A stretch of DNA of 64,000 bases. It comes from Acanthaster planci (Eukaryota > Echinodermata > Asteroidea > Valvatida > Acanthasteridae). The notes below the pieces were generated by a model. That model worked only from the letters and a program-made list of their open reading frames with translations. It made no database searches and was not told the origin of the DNA. Both the position numbers and the translations under genes were made by a program. This document shows, one piece after another, positions 1 through 13,095 of this stretch; positions within the stretch are counted from its first letter, which is position 1, and every line of letters begins with the position of its first letter. Where the stretch lies: NCBI RefSeq assembly GCF_001949145.1, contig NW_019091419.1, positions 1,621,664-1,685,663 on the forward strand, in the 5' to 3' direction.

Positions 1-1815
1 GATCAAATATCTTGCTTCCAATAGATTATAAAAAGAAGTGGTTATTTAGGGTGTATATATCATTGCTAGTTGTGAAAATTAGATGGTAACTTTGTCTAGA
101 TAGGGGCAATCCTCTCACTGTCCGTACTGGGCGAGGCAGACAAGTCCACGAACGGCCTAACTTTCCCTACCTTGTGTGAGGACTATCCGTTTTGCGAGGC
201 AGACTGGCCTACGGAAAGCAACAGCCCGGTGACGGGTGCCCTGAATATTAAGCCTACTTACCTAGGGGTGGTGTACAGGGACATCTGAACAGTCAAGAGG
301 GAGACCATCCTCACAAGCACACAAACCAAAGCAAAAACTGATTTTACATCAAAAACAATGGGTCCATTGATTTTTTTGGCCGGCAAGATTAGGATTATTT
401 ATTGGGCATCTATTATAATTACTATAGAGTTCATTCTTTAATTTCTAATAGATTAGGATTACATTCTTTACTTTCTGATACGTTTGATTAAGAGACCATT
501 ATTATTGTTTTTTAAGTTTCTTAGGGTAAGAGTAACTCTTCTGGTTGAATTTGGTTTGCATGATTAGATAGCTAGATTAGTGACTCGATCCGATTTGAAT
601 ATAAAGACTATAACAGATCAACCAATTCGATTTTTGATATCAGCCGGTGAAAATTAACTCAATTCATTGTAAATTAACATCGGCCGTTGGGTAAAATAAT
701 TTTAAATGATTTTATACATAATCAAACAATATCTGTGAATATTGTACATATTAAATAATCTGTAAATCACTTGAAGATTCTGAACACGAATTATTGAGAA
801 TAATAATTGAAATTATTAATAAATTACGTGTCGACGAAGTTGCGGGTGGAAAAACTATTCCCAATTCATTTGTGCATGTGTCAGAGGCCAATAAATAGTA
901 TGTAAACCTTTTTCAACTTATCAAAACAAAATGCAACAGGTTTAAAAGCAACTAAAATCTTAAAATGATATCTTTAGCAGTGACACCTGATCCAAACCCT
1001 TATCCATTCAAAATAATATAAAGTGAATTCAAACGTGGTTTGAATAACCTTGGGACAATATCAATTGATTTGTTGATATAAAAAGGACTCCTATATAACC
1101 CCAAAAGTCATCAATTTACTCAAAAGTACTTATGACATCACCAGAAAAGATATGATGTGATTGTGATGTAAAAATTAAAAGAAAGGGCAAAAACCTTTGA
1201 CTGTAAAAAGCTCCAGACTCCTCTAAAGGTCCGCTAGTATTTCAAGATTTACTGTGTAATTGTCACCAATTCAATTCGTGCTGCTGTAAAAAAAAGTAAC
1301 TCTTATATTTATATCTGCTATTTGGTAGCTCTTAGAAAATTGATGAAAATCCTTCACTCAAGTAACCTCCCAAAACACTCCAAACAGAAATCCTCACTTT
1401 TTGTTTAAAGGTTGTATATATATATATATATTATGCTTTCAGAAATTCAGAAATGTACCGTAGACACAATAAGCTAAACCTATTTCTAAAAGTGTGAAAA
1501 GTAAACTCATCCAAGAATTACCACCTGCATACCTCGTAAAAATGTTACCAAAAACATTAAAACCGATCTAATTACGATTTAACATTTACAAACGTCCCTT
1601 TAACAATACCAGAGGTTATTAATTTTCAGTGTGAGCCTACATGTGTATCTGGATAAAAGATTTAGACAAAACAAACCGGGGGTCGAAAATGCTAAACCCT
1701 ATTACTTGCGCTCACGACTTTCTTGTCCAATTTTTAAAAATTGGCCTTCCGTATTACTTCTCCTTTCCATTTCATTGTTATTATATATAGGTATTTGTGT
1801 TATTAGGACTAAATC
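1..1815. other. gene-free left edge
   Basis: AT-rich with no supported gene. A GC-richer patch at about 100-310 carries the motif GCGAGGCAGAC at 131-141 and 194-204, and its nature is unknown. A (TA)n microsatellite lies at 1,415-1,430. Confidence 0.55.
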
Positions 1816-1821
1816 TTTATT
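1816..1821 (-). terminator. candidate polyadenylation signal of PKS A
   Basis: AATAAA on the minus strand about 255 bp after the PKS A stop codon. Position and orientation are suitable, but the region is AT-rich, so chance occurrence is likely. Transcript ends would decide. Confidence 0.3.
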
Positions 1822-2076
1822 TTTCATTAGAAACGAAGACGCTTTTCTTTTTTTCTATCTAGCAGCCTTTTCATTATCGAAAGTATATAGGCTTTTCAGC
1901 ACAGTGTTTTGCTCCAAGCGGCTCATAATCCTTTCATGTATTTTTGGAATGACTTATTGGCATTGTAAAATAATGAGAACCCATTCATCGGCTGGGAAAG
2001 CAGAACACGGCAAGAATCACTGTATTGAGACACAATTGAAACAATCCACCCTTTACACGAACCTGTATCTTTAGAC

Positions 2077-5000
2077 CTAATAAGAATTATTTTCATCTTT
2101 CTTCCACGTGAGACAAATTGCTTCCAAAACCTGTGCCGTGCTGGTCAGAATGTACATGTGCTTTCCGGGAAAGATTATCTTATTAAAAGAATGCTTCCTG
2201 GATCTCTCCTGCTCCCAGCCATTCAGGAGATCTGGCTTTGCAAAGGCGTCCTGTTTACCTCCAAAAACCGTAAGGTCACATGGTAACGGGTTCTCATGTT
2301 TGCATTTGTAGTCTCTTATTATTTCGGTCGAGGCCTGCAGGCAGGGCAACAGGCGTTTCATAAATGCAGTATTAAAGAAGGTCTTGTCATCTATGAAACT
2401 GAACTTCACTTGCGCTTGCTTTGCTAAGCTTGCGAAGAGCTTTGGGCTATCCTCCAGGATCTCCTTCAGTCTGTCAAAGGTCGAGGGCGTGATATCGAGC
2501 TCCTCAGTGTAAGGATAGGCCAAAGTTGGAGCGTACCAACTGCTGACAAACAAATGATGGGGACAGATATTGTCCTCGTCATAGAGGAGGTGAGCAACTT
2601 CGAACGCGACCAGACTTCCCATGCTATGACCGAAAAATACGAATGGACCTTTTGATATATGTGGTGCGAGCTCGTGGTAAACAAGGCGTGCAATATCTTT
2701 CATGTTTGTGAGTGGCTGTTCGTCTTCACGCCCTTCCCAGCCCGGCAGCTGAATCATCAAAACCTGGATACCAAACGGAAGCATCGGCTGTGTCCAGTGG
2801 GTAAACAGTGAAGGTCCCCCGCCAATGGTAGGGAAACAGACAAGCTTCACTGCCAACGGTTTTGGCACCTCACCTTCAACGACAACTGTTTTCTGTTTTA
2901 AAACAGCTGATCGTTCACCCTCCAACCCATTTGGGCTGGATGAAGCTGTCTTTGCAAATAGTTGCCTTGTTATGTTTTTTGAAATCTCCTGGATCGTGTT
3001 CTTGTCATTGAGCAGATCGACCGCTCCAACGATGACCTGAAACTTCTGGCTTATCTGTTGGCTGACTTCTGACGCCATGAGAGAATCCAGACCCAGAGAG
3101 ATCGGTGATGCATCATGCGGGGGTTCATTGGACAGCCCAAGGTGCTGACTGAAAAGCTGGGCCAAAGTTTTGATGACCAAATCTCTGGCCTTGGTTAGTG
3201 GAAGTTTTACTATTGACTGCAGAAATGTATCATTTATGGCGGCCAGGTAGACATCTCTGTCATGAAACAATTCTTTCATGAAAGACAAGGTTCCATGTTT
3301 TTCTTTGAAGTGTTTTATAATGAGGCCACGGTGTCTCTCTGCCCAAAGCTTCCGATTAAGGTGAGCTGAAATGCCAAGCTGTGTTTGGCGAACCGACAGT
3401 GCGGAGCCGATAACCCCAAGAACCTCCTTGGGACTCATACTTCCTGCGCCCGTCTTTTCCCACGCTTGAACGAGACCGCGACGAACTATAAACCCCACGT
3501 CATTAATAACACCTATCTGCACTGCCGTCGCTGGTAGATTATGATTATGACGATAATAGGCCAGTGCATTAAGGAAGACATTGGCAGCACAGTAGCTCCC
3601 TTGTCCTGCATTGCCAATCAGGGACAGAATGGAGGATGTCATGATGAAATGATCAAGCTTGATGCCAAGCTTTAAAGTCAGCTGGTGTAGCAGAAGTGCT
3701 CCATGTGCCTTCGCAGCCATGACTCTGTTCCAAGATTCCGCAGTGATATTTTGGAGAAACCCGTCCTCAAAGACGGCAGCGCAATGGAATATGCCTCTCA
3801 GAGCGGGCCACTGCCCAACCATCATTTTTCGCAGCGCTATTTCGACATCACTTGCACTGGAAACATCCAACCGGATGTGCCGGACTTGAGCACCGACTTC
3901 CTTTCCCTTTTCGATGACCTCTTTCAATTCCTCATTCATTTCCCCTCTGGAACCTGCATATATATATCGAGCACCTCTTGATATCAACCACTCTGTCAGT
4001 TTGAGACCAAAACCTTTGGTTCCGCCTGTAACGAAGTAGGCCGATCCTCTGTCAGCCACAAAACCGTCGTTTTCCACAGAAGGGGGTAACAGCAATTCTG
4101 CTGAGTCAACCTCGATAACCTCATTTTTTGGAATGTCAGCATTGCGTGCAGCCAGGGAAGACAGTCGGATATGATTACCTGTAATACAAGTTAAATGACC
4201 GCTCTCCAGCTTGGGGTTAAACATCTCCCATAGATAAGACAAAATAGCCGAAATCTTGGAGCTGGATAATCCATCAAGTGCTGATGGGAGATATGTGTCG
4301 AACGTCACAATCTTCATCTTTGACGGAAGCATTGGCAGCCTTTTTTCGTGTTTTTGTCTTTGAATAATCACGACGGTGGCGTTTCCTCTCAACTTTGGCT
4401 GCAATGAATGCAGTGTGCGATCCAACGAGGATGACTTCAGAGACAGAAACATTACGTCAATGGATGCTTCTTCCAACTCATTGAGGGATTTGACAGATAT
4501 CTCATTGTAAAGTGCAAAAAGATCGTTATGAGCATCTTTTAAGACGACTGTCTCAGCTCCCATTTTAGTTGACAGGTGAATCGTTGCAAGGTCATAACTG
4601 TCGAGAGAGTCACACTTGAAACCCACACGCATACCTGGAGATACTGGTACAGCCTGCTCGAAAAAGACAGCTGGTGGTAAGTAATCAATGACGATACTGA
4701 CTGCTTTTCTTGGAGTGAGATACGAAGGCACTTCTATTAAGTCCTGTGAGAGAGACTTCATATATGTCTGGACGTCAGTGCAACTGAGGCCTAAGTATGT
4801 TTTGGTTTGCTTTTTGGAACTGTATCCGTCTAGGCTACCGGCATAGATGAATGTGTTTGTTCCTGAACGGCCGTCTACTTCGAACTGCTGGTTGTTGCAA
4901 AGACCAAAAGCTTCAACCTTCACCCGGAAAAACCGTTGGTCAGTGTTAAGTTCCAAATCTTTAGGATGAATTTTACGAACGAAGACTCGGACACGATCAG

Positions 5001-7643
5001 ACATCTTTTTCTCTCCCACTGACCACAGCCTGGCTGGTACAATTGCCGGGGCATTGGAAAGATTTTCCATTCTCACGCGCGGAGATAAGAGATCCCAAGT
5101 CTTACTGTTATGGTTTCGCTTCGTGGAACGTGATTTTCTGGCAGCAATTACATCCTCTTCATAAAGGTGGCAATCTTTCTTGTAAATAATTTCACAAGCG
5201 ATCTGACTACTCTCCATGCTGCTCTCTGTAATCGGTAGGTCAACAGAAAACATTGTAAGCAGTGGCTCTTCATGACTGACAATTACGCCAACCGTATTCA
5301 GGATCGCTGAAAATGGATTCACGTAATCACCGTCTATTGCATGATGCGCGCCCTTTGTGAAAAGCAAAAACTGGGCCTTTAAACTCTCCCTTTGCAAAGC
5401 CTTGCAGACGGAGTAGCAAAATAATGTATCTTTTTGGTAGCCTTCAAACTCTCTCCTTGACATGACCGATCCAGAATTCAAGTGGACGTCAGATACCTCT
5501 GTTTTCATCATGACCAGGAGCGTCTCTGTATCCTGATTGGCAGCAACCATGGTAACTGCTTTTTGCACGGCATCGGCCTTTTCCACATCAATGACGGTTA
5601 CGTCCAAGACCTCTTGTTTTACAAGAGTATCGATTAAGGAAGTACTCACATCTGTATTGTCCGGAAAGACAATCACTTTCTTTGATGCGGTTTGGGACTG
5701 AACTGGTCCGTTTTTGATATCCACAGAACCAACATTTTCCCACACCACACTCCAAATCTGATGTTCCATGTTGTCATTTTGAATGGTTTCAAACACAAGT
5801 CCTCGAACCGAGCAGAATATTGATTTTGTGTTTGCGTCTGCCACGTCAATGTCGCAGTTGGGATGGTCCCCTCCGCTAATCCTTACATGGATACAAACGT
5901 GCGGAGAGCTCGGACCGGTAAATGTGAGCGTCTGTATTTGTCTTGGAACTCTCTGTACTGGTTGAGATCTCTTGTCTAAATTTTCATGACCTCCTTGTTC
6001 GGCTAACAAAATGAGTACAGCAAATGCCTGCAAGAAGCTGTCCATGAAAGCTGGATGATACACGTAACGATGAAATTCTCTCCGAACACTGAGAGGAGCC
6101 TCAGCATATACTAAACTTTCACGTGAATCCTGTGACGTTAACATCTTCTGAACTCCTCTAAACGTAGATCCCAAATCGAAGCCAGAATCATCTGCATTAT
6201 TGTAAAACACCTCACCCGGTATAGACACTTCACATCTTTTGCTGATACTGTCTACGTCCATTATTTCACCCAGTGTCGTCATCACACCAGGATCTGCGGC
6301 AGATGGAGGAATGATTCTTACGTGACAATGCTGTGTCCATGTTCCTTTGGACACGTCATGGCTCCTAAGCGTGACGAGAAATTGCTCTGCTGTCTTCTCC
6401 TCCACTGTTGTCTCAAGGCAGCCTTCTGCATTTGGGGCAAACATGAATCGATCGAACATCAACCCACTGAGAACTATCGGGTAGCGATAACCGTTCATTG
6501 ATCGAGCTGCTGCAAGAGCGGTCTCAGTGTAAGCAGTAGCAGGCACAATCACGGAGCCTTGCAAGACGTGATCTTTTACCCACGGTACCCGAGACGCATC
6601 CATTTTAGCTCGCCATATCCTCACCGGACTTTCTTGCAGATGGAATGTTTCAATGGGCTCCCCAAGAAGTACGTGTTGACCCTCACCAACAGGAAAGAGA
6701 AGGTCTGTCTTTCCCTCGGGACAGATATTGGTACATTTTTCTCGTTGCCACGGGTAATGTGGGACCGACATGACTTGCCGATAGGTGGAGTTGAATAGGC
6801 CGTCAAAGATCACAGGTATACCGCTTGTATAGAGCCTCAACTGCGATACCATAAGATTCTCGGAGTCTTTTGCAATCGTTATTGTGTCTCGAGGTCTAAG
6901 TAGAGATGCTGATGTGATAAACTTATCATCTGTAAACTGGATCGTAGCCAAAGTGTCCTGAAGAGCAGGTAAGAGCGACGAGTGAGTACCAACCTCGACA
7001 AAGACCCTGTAACCATCTTTTGCGAGTTTCTGAATTGAGTTCATGAAGAGAACCCGCTGTCTAGCATTCTGAAACCAATACTCTGGCGTGTTAGCCTCCT
7101 CGGTAGTCAAATAACGCCCTGTTACGGTGGACATCATTGGAATCGTGCGTACTCTTTCTTCTGCATTTTGCACTTTAAGGAACTTACTCGCCTCTTTGAG
7201 GAAAGGGCTTCTTATGACTTCTTGCTCTTTGCTGTGGAAAGCATTGTCTACCTTGAGCACGACACATTTAATATTATTTATTTTGAATTCTTTAGCTAGC
7301 CCCTCAACAGCGGTATTCGCACCAGAGAAGACTATTTGACCTGGGCTGTTGATGGCTGCGACATCAAGCATTTGTCCATGCTTGCTTTCCCTGGCGTACC
7401 GGAGAGCTTCTTCAGTGTGGCATAAGACGGCCACCATCTTCCCAGAGCCACTTGTCTTTCCTAGTTCAATCCCTCTTCGGTAGACGAGCTTCACTGCGTG
7501 CTCCAGGCTGAGGAGACCTGCTGCATATGCTGCTGCAACCTCACCTGCACTGTGCCCAACCACTGCATCCGGAACCAGACCTCGAAACTTCCAAAGATCC
7601 AGAAGACCTATTGCAAGTGCAAACAGGCAGGGCTGACTGATTT
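2077..7643 (-). CDS. PKS A exon 4 (AT core to TE), 5.57 kb single exon
   Basis: Starts after a GACAG acceptor with two bases that complete Glu612 and runs uninterrupted to the stop at 2079-2077. It holds the AT active site, DH, the pseudo-domains, KR, ACP and TE. The unbroken length of more than 1,850 codons, with conserved motifs in order, leaves little doubt it is coding. Confidence 0.92.
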
Positions 7644-10206
7644 CTGTCGTAAAGATAGTAAAAAAAAACCAATCATCAACGGATACTGTTTACATATTCT
7701 TTGAGTTGGGTGTGTTATTCTGGTTGTGTTTGAGGAAAAAATGATTTACCTGTTTTATGTATTCTCTCACGGTCTTTTTCATCAGACAGCATGCTGACTA
7801 AAGACCATTTAGCCCCACACCTCTTCAGCTGCTCGTCAATAACCTATATGTACACACATTACCAAAAGATGAGACTTGATTGAGGAAGTTCTTCAATGTA
7901 AGGAAAAAATAGTAGAATAGCCTACAAGCAGAGGAAACTAAAAAAAAGGAAAAAATAATCCGTCTGTAACCTTATTTGACGCCCGTCCAATTTGGAAAAC
8001 GCTAAAAGGTGAATACAGGCAATACGTTTTTTGCAATTATCGTACTTGATAAACTACACGCTGAATTTGAATTTTAAGAAAATTATATTGAAATACAAGT
8101 CCGTTACCTCGACAAAACGCAGCTTTAGTTGAAAGAGAGTTCTTACCTTCACCCTTGCAGCAAAAATAGGTTGTGTTTCCATCAACTCTCGACCCATTCC
8201 CCACCACTGTGTCCCCATACCAGAGAACACAAACACAATTTGCTGTTTGGCCCCAGAGACTGACGTCGCTACGCCTTCGACATGTCGAGTCGACGTCTTG
8301 TGGTAAGATTCGTTATCAAGTTTCATTCGAAGTTGGTGGATAGCATCTTCCTTGGAGTAGACAGCAAATCCTGCTCGGTGCACGAGGTGCTGAGAACGGC
8401 AGGCAGCCGTATACAGACAAGAGAAGAAAGTGTTGTCGTTCATCGACGGGTCTTCCGTCAGAAAGTCGACCCAGTCCTTGAATTTTTGACGAAGTGCATT
8501 GGAGCTGGCTGCAGACAGGAGGAGGCAACTCAGAGTTTTACCCTTCATTTGAGGAAGCTCAATCCCAGAAGGACTTAGATGTCCCTCAAGAATAAGGTTA
8601 GCATTCGCTCCACCGAAGCCAAATGAGCTGCAGCAAGAAAGGAAACGATCTCCTCTGTGTGGCCAAGAAATCAGTTCGGTAGGAACATTCATCTTTAGCA
8701 GTTTGAAGTCGACATTCTCGTTTGGTGTTTTAAAATGCACGACGGGTGGAATCTTTCGATTGTACAGGCACAAGGCCGTCTTGATAATGCCAGCCACACC
8801 TGCCGCGCCTTCAGAGTGGCCCACATTTGATTTGACGGACCCAATGTAGAGCGGAGGATGTTTGGGCCCTCTCCTTCGCCCCAAAACCTCACCCAAGGCT
8901 CCGGCCTCTGTTGTGTCGCCTACTCTTGTTCCTGTACCATGAGCCTCGGCGTAGACAATCTGGAGGGGATCTACCCCGGCGTTCCGACATGCGCTTTTCA
9001 CCAAGTCAACTTGTGCATCAAAACTGGGGTTTGCAATGCCCAAAGTACGGCCATCATTACTAAGTGCCCCTCCGCGTATAACTCCGTAGATACGATCGCC
9101 ATTATGCAGAGCATCATCGAGAGGTTTCAGAACCAAAACCCCAGCACCCTCGCTCCGGGAATAACCATCGGCTGCCTGGTCAAAGCTTTTGCATTTGCCG
9201 TCGAGAGAAAGCATGCCAGCCTGACAAAACCCAATAGTGGTGGTTGGTGTAAGAATCAAGTTGACCCCACCAGCAAGAGCCATTGAGCAGGATTTCTGTT
9301 TCAGCGCCTCACATGCCAAATAGATCGAGTAGAGGGAAGATGAACAAGCTGTATCCACTGAGAAACTCGGCCCACGGAGATCAAACTCGTAGGAGATACG
9401 ATTGGATACCATGCACGAGTTGTTGCCCGAGTTGGAATACTGGTTCATATTGTGAAATGGTTTCCATGCGAAGGACAAGTACTCTTGTGCTGTCACGCCC
9501 ATGTAGACACCTGTTTTAGAACCTCGTAGAGAAGAGGGTGGTATCCCGGCATTCTCGAGGGCCTCCCACGTGACTTCAAGAAGAAGTCTAACTTGCGGAT
9601 CAAGGTGGGCTGCCTCGTCTGCAGGATATTTAAAAGTGAACAAACCGTCCACATCAAAAACCTCATAGGTACAAAAGAGTATTAGATTTTGTGCTGTAGC
9701 TGGACAATTCATATCAAGTGTCAAATGTGGTCTGGCATAAAAAGGTCGGTGAAAATGACTTTCCTAATGAGACACTGTATGTCCGTCTTTTATTCACGGG
9801 ACAATAAGGTTACTGGACCTGTGCATGCCCTCTTGCGATCACATGTGGAATTAATTCCAGTAAATCAGGATTGGGCATTTTGCCAATCTTGTTTAAGTAA
9901 ATTCACCAAACTTATTCCAAAAAATTTTAAGAAATTACCAGGTGGCATGTGGAAGAACTGTCTGTCGAACATGTATGGGTCTTGAGAAATGTACCCGCCA
10001 TTTTGGATGTAAATCTTGCCGGCTGTCTTCTCTCCAGGACTCAAGAAGTAGCTTGCATCGAAACGGTCGGGTGGTATGGGCGTGGTGCAATCTAGTCCCT
10101 TCACTAAAACCTCCCAGAGCGTTTTGACACTGTTGACCCCATTGCCGAAGCGACAGCCTATGCCCACTATGGCAATTTTTTGATTTTTGGAGGTTTCTTC
10201 GTCCAT
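2077..10206 (-). CDS. PKS A: animal FAS-like type I polyketide synthase, four coding exons, about 2,466 aa
   Basis: Joining exons 10206-9939, 9618-8147, 7843-7750 and 7643-2077 gives one open frame of 2,466 codons plus stop. Every junction is GT-AG, with phases 1, 0, 1. Domain order by residue: KS 10-430 (Cys181 in DTACSSS, His316 in EAHGTGT, His357 in SNVGH); AT 550-860 (Ser643 in GHSAGE, His748 in NAFHS); DH 933-1230 (His970 in an HxxxGxxxxP motif, Asp1146 in DSFLQ); structural pseudo-KR/MT region 1243-1468; degenerate ER 1498-1713; KR 1810-2018 (TGG near 1817, Lys1923, Ser1948, Tyr1962); ACP 2093-2173 (Ser2132 in GLDSL); TE 2208-2458 (Ser2285 in GHSMG, Asp2410, His2440). It should condense malonyl units in the cytosol and release a reduced, unsaturated chain. 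The size resembles animal FAS, but the dead ER argues against saturated fatty acid synthesis. Product unknown. I chose the ATG at 10206, not 10266, because a CAG acceptor lies 9 nt upstream of it and PKS B starts at the same place. Confidence 0.9.
7750..7843 (-). CDS. PKS A exon 3, 94-nt micro-exon inside AT
   Basis: Open between an ATATAG acceptor and a GTAAAT donor, phase 0 in and phase 1 out. It encodes VIDEQLKRCGAKWSLVSML and twelve more residues, the AT helix that follows the GMGTQW motif. PKS B has an exon of exactly the same length and phase at the same place. Confidence 0.8.
8147..9618 (-). CDS. PKS A exon 2 (ketosynthase body and start of AT)
   Basis: 1,472 bp. The acceptor CTGCAG precedes the codon for Asp90, and the donor GTAAGA follows Lys580. 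It carries the KS catalytic Cys and both His residues, the KS-AT linker, and the AT nucleotide-loop-like motif GMGTQWWGM near residue 560. Confidence 0.88.
9939..10206 (-). CDS. PKS A coding exon 1 (start of KS)
   Basis: Encodes the KS N-terminus with KIAIVGIGCRFG and the CTTPIPPDRFDASYF stretch. It ends in phase 1 at a GTAATT donor, weaker than the GTAAGT of PKS B. The acceptor CAACAACAG ends at 10216, so the exon proper begins at 10215 with nine untranslated bases before the ATG. Confidence 0.82.
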
Positions 10207-11479
10207 GTCAATATCCTGTTGTTGAAGACAAATGAGAAAGAAGACCTGCAAAGACGTCGTGTCCATTTGAATTTTTGAAGGATTTTTGAATATTCTGAAT
10301 TGTAAATATATATTGCCTGAAATAAAAAGTTACAATTTTGTGAATATTTAAGTACAAATTTTTTTGTGTTTAGAGATAAGTTGGCCTTACTGTCCAACGT
10401 GAGCAAATTTAGAAGTACGTGCATTAGTTTATATTGATTAATTTTTTTGCTCAATCAAAAATTATGGCCAACTTTAACTTAAAAATCTCCTATACTGTTT
10501 ACGCCAACATAAAATGCATGTAATATATTATGTTTTGGCCTGTAGACCAGATACCTCTCAGGTACCAAGGGAAAATCAAAAAGATTTAAACCATGGTCTA
10601 AGTTTTGTTAAAAAATGGAGGTCACTGGGTTTGTTACTCGGCGGCTATAAAACGCAACAAGGAGTGACAAATGCCATCCAAAACATGTATATGCTTCTTG
10701 TTCAGTATACGTGGCAGAAACCTACAGCTAAAACTTTAAAAGGTTCCACTGTTTGTAAAAAGAAGTCTCGTTAACAGAATTTGACAGTAGCTAAGAGCTA
10801 AAAATGAAGGGACTGTTTAGTACAAATATTTTCTATCGCGGCAGGCTTTTTTACCCTTGGCAGTTGTTTAATACATATATCTTACAATTTTCAGGTGACT
10901 TTTTGATGTTATTACGGGGTTTATGCGTGATGCCTCGGTATTTAATGAGTAACGACCTCCGCCTGATTACAACTCATTACTCCAAGAACAAGTTGATACA
11001 GAGTTTTGGTATCATTGCATAACAGAAAACCTTTGTAATCCCAAATAGGTAGAGAGAAAATGGCATAGTCGTGTAGTGATACAGTACTCTTTTAAACTTA
11101 AAGGTGGATTAAATCATGACAATAACTCTTTAATTTCTGAATCGAATCCAAACATGTAGCATAAATGGAACAACATTTCTCATAAATGCTCCCGGCTTTG
11201 AGAGATCATTTAATTTTTGAAATACTAGAAGAGTGATAAATCATCAATATCAAATAATGATAAAAACCTTGTTTTTTCAAAATAAAAGTTGATTCAAATG
11301 AGTGACATAAATCTTTTGATTTACAGCCCTAAAATTTGTGTAATCTAAATGAATAGCACTTCAACTATATCAGCAAGCGAGGTACTAGCACGTTTTGGTG
11401 CGTTAATGCAGTTATCTAACTAATTACTACATGTCAATATTGGGCATAAAAATCACAACTAGAGGAACGTGGTTGAGAA

Positions 11480-12500
11480 TGACCACTGAGCTGTTTCGGA
11501 ACTTTCTGTTTGGTGATGACGTCATCATGATATCATAACTTTAGGAAAATTCTTTCATGAGGGTCTTTGTTGCGTGTAACTTTGATGTTCATCAAACCGC
11601 TGATAATTGCCCAAATTGTAGCTTGAAAAAGTGTACATAGTCAATGGGCTGAAATAAATATTGAAAATTTACTAGTAAATCACATGAAGACGTCATCATA
11701 ATGTCATTCCTTTTGAAGAATTATTGCACAAGGGTCTTTGTTCGATATCACTTTCATAGCGATCAAACATCGCGAAGGTTTCCAAGTAGTGGCTTGAAAA
11801 CGTGTACAAGTAAATGGACTGAAAACATCTATGCAAAAAGCTGCTCCTTTATTATGTCATGTGATTTGCGTTTAAACTGAAAGAAAATTCCAAAATATTA
11901 TTTGATATTCAGACTCGCAAGTATACATGTAATCAAATGAAGACGAAAGAAAATTACGATTTTTTTTGTTCTTATAGTAATTCTCAGCCGAAGTTCAGGA
12001 TTACCTTCATTAAGATCGATAATATTGCGTAGTAAAAAAACGTGTACAAAACCTATGGGGAAAACTGCAGCTTCAAGCTCATGTCACGTGACCCCTGATG
12101 ATGTTATTTGGACGATTTTTCTTTGGGAGCCTCTTTTCGTGAGGGACTTCAAGTGTACATTGAACGAAATAATTCAGATTAACCAAAGGGCCGAGGACAG
12201 GCTGACGAAAAACTTTACAAAACCTATGGGGGGAAGATTGAATATCCATAATTTAATTTAAAAATAGGTGATAACGTCATCGTTACGTCATAAATTTAGC
12301 AAAATTCTGTCATCAGGGCCTTTGTTATCTGTAACTTAAAAGTTGATCAAACCTCTCAAGCTAACCCAAATGATGGCTTGAAAACGTGTACAAAGTCAAT
12401 GGGCTAAATTAAATATTGAAAAATCAATACCAAATCACATGATGACGTCATCATGACGTCATTTACTTACAATAATTCTTGTATCAGGGTCTTTGTTGAC
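11480..12500. repeat. degenerate tandem repeats with TGACGTCA and GGGTCTTTGTT blocks
   Basis: Units share, in order: a GATGACGTCATCA-type site, TTCTTTCATGAGGGTCTTTGTT-like sequence, GATCAAAC, and GCTTGAAAACGTGTACA with CAATGGGCTGAAAT. Recognisable units begin near 11,515, 11,690, 12,270 and 12,440. No coding potential. Confidence 0.65.
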
Positions 12501-12749
12501 ATTCTGTGATAAAGTATCTCAGGATGCCAGCATCCCATGAGAAATTATCTCAGGATATCGACATCCCGCCTATATGATGTCTTCTTCCCGAGAAAAAATA
12601 AGTCAGGATCTCAGCAAGTCGGATGGCACTTCCAGAGCTCCGTACAATAGCAATAATACCATCGAAACTAAAAAGCGGTTGCAGTAACGTGAGGAAAAAG
12701 AAGCTGGGAGGTACAGATGGTGAATTGTTCCTGACAAGAGTCCAATTAA

Positions 12750-13095
12750 GACATTTTACCTCATAATGGGTAAAATATATTATACTCGACGCGACCTGCT
12801 GGGAAAGCTAAAATGTGGCTAACCCTGCTGCTGAAGCGTGCATCATTGAGGGGCACCGCACATGTCTCAAGGTAGGCGATTTCTAAATTGGTCATTGGAT
12901 AGGCCAATAAGTGAAAAACATTACTTGCGAGCCGTATGCAAATGGCCGGCTACAGCGTCTGATGAAAAGACGTGATATTGGCACTCCTAGTAATAGTGCC
13001 AAAGCCTAGCGCTAACCAATCAGCGTTTTGGGGTTCAGTGGAAACACGAGAAATGAGCTGGTTCCAGTTCTGGGAATGCCACTTGCTGTCTCGGC
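12750..13095 (+). repeat. dispersed element, copy 1
   Basis: Plus-strand partner of the 54.6-kb copy, diverged by point changes and small indels. No reading frame and no retroelement coding sequence follow it, so this is a solo copy. Confidence 0.6.

Noticed and set aside
1631-2074. 147-codon plus-strand frame beside the PKS A stop
   Set aside because: AT-rich, hydrophobic low-complexity translation without recognisable motifs. It lies antisense to the likely PKS A 3' UTR and has no supporting splice structure.
10207-10266. Upstream ATG at 10,266 as the PKS A start
   Set aside because: The stretch between it and 10,215 looks like a polypyrimidine tract ending in CAACAACAG, that is, intron. 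The second ATG matches the PKS B start.
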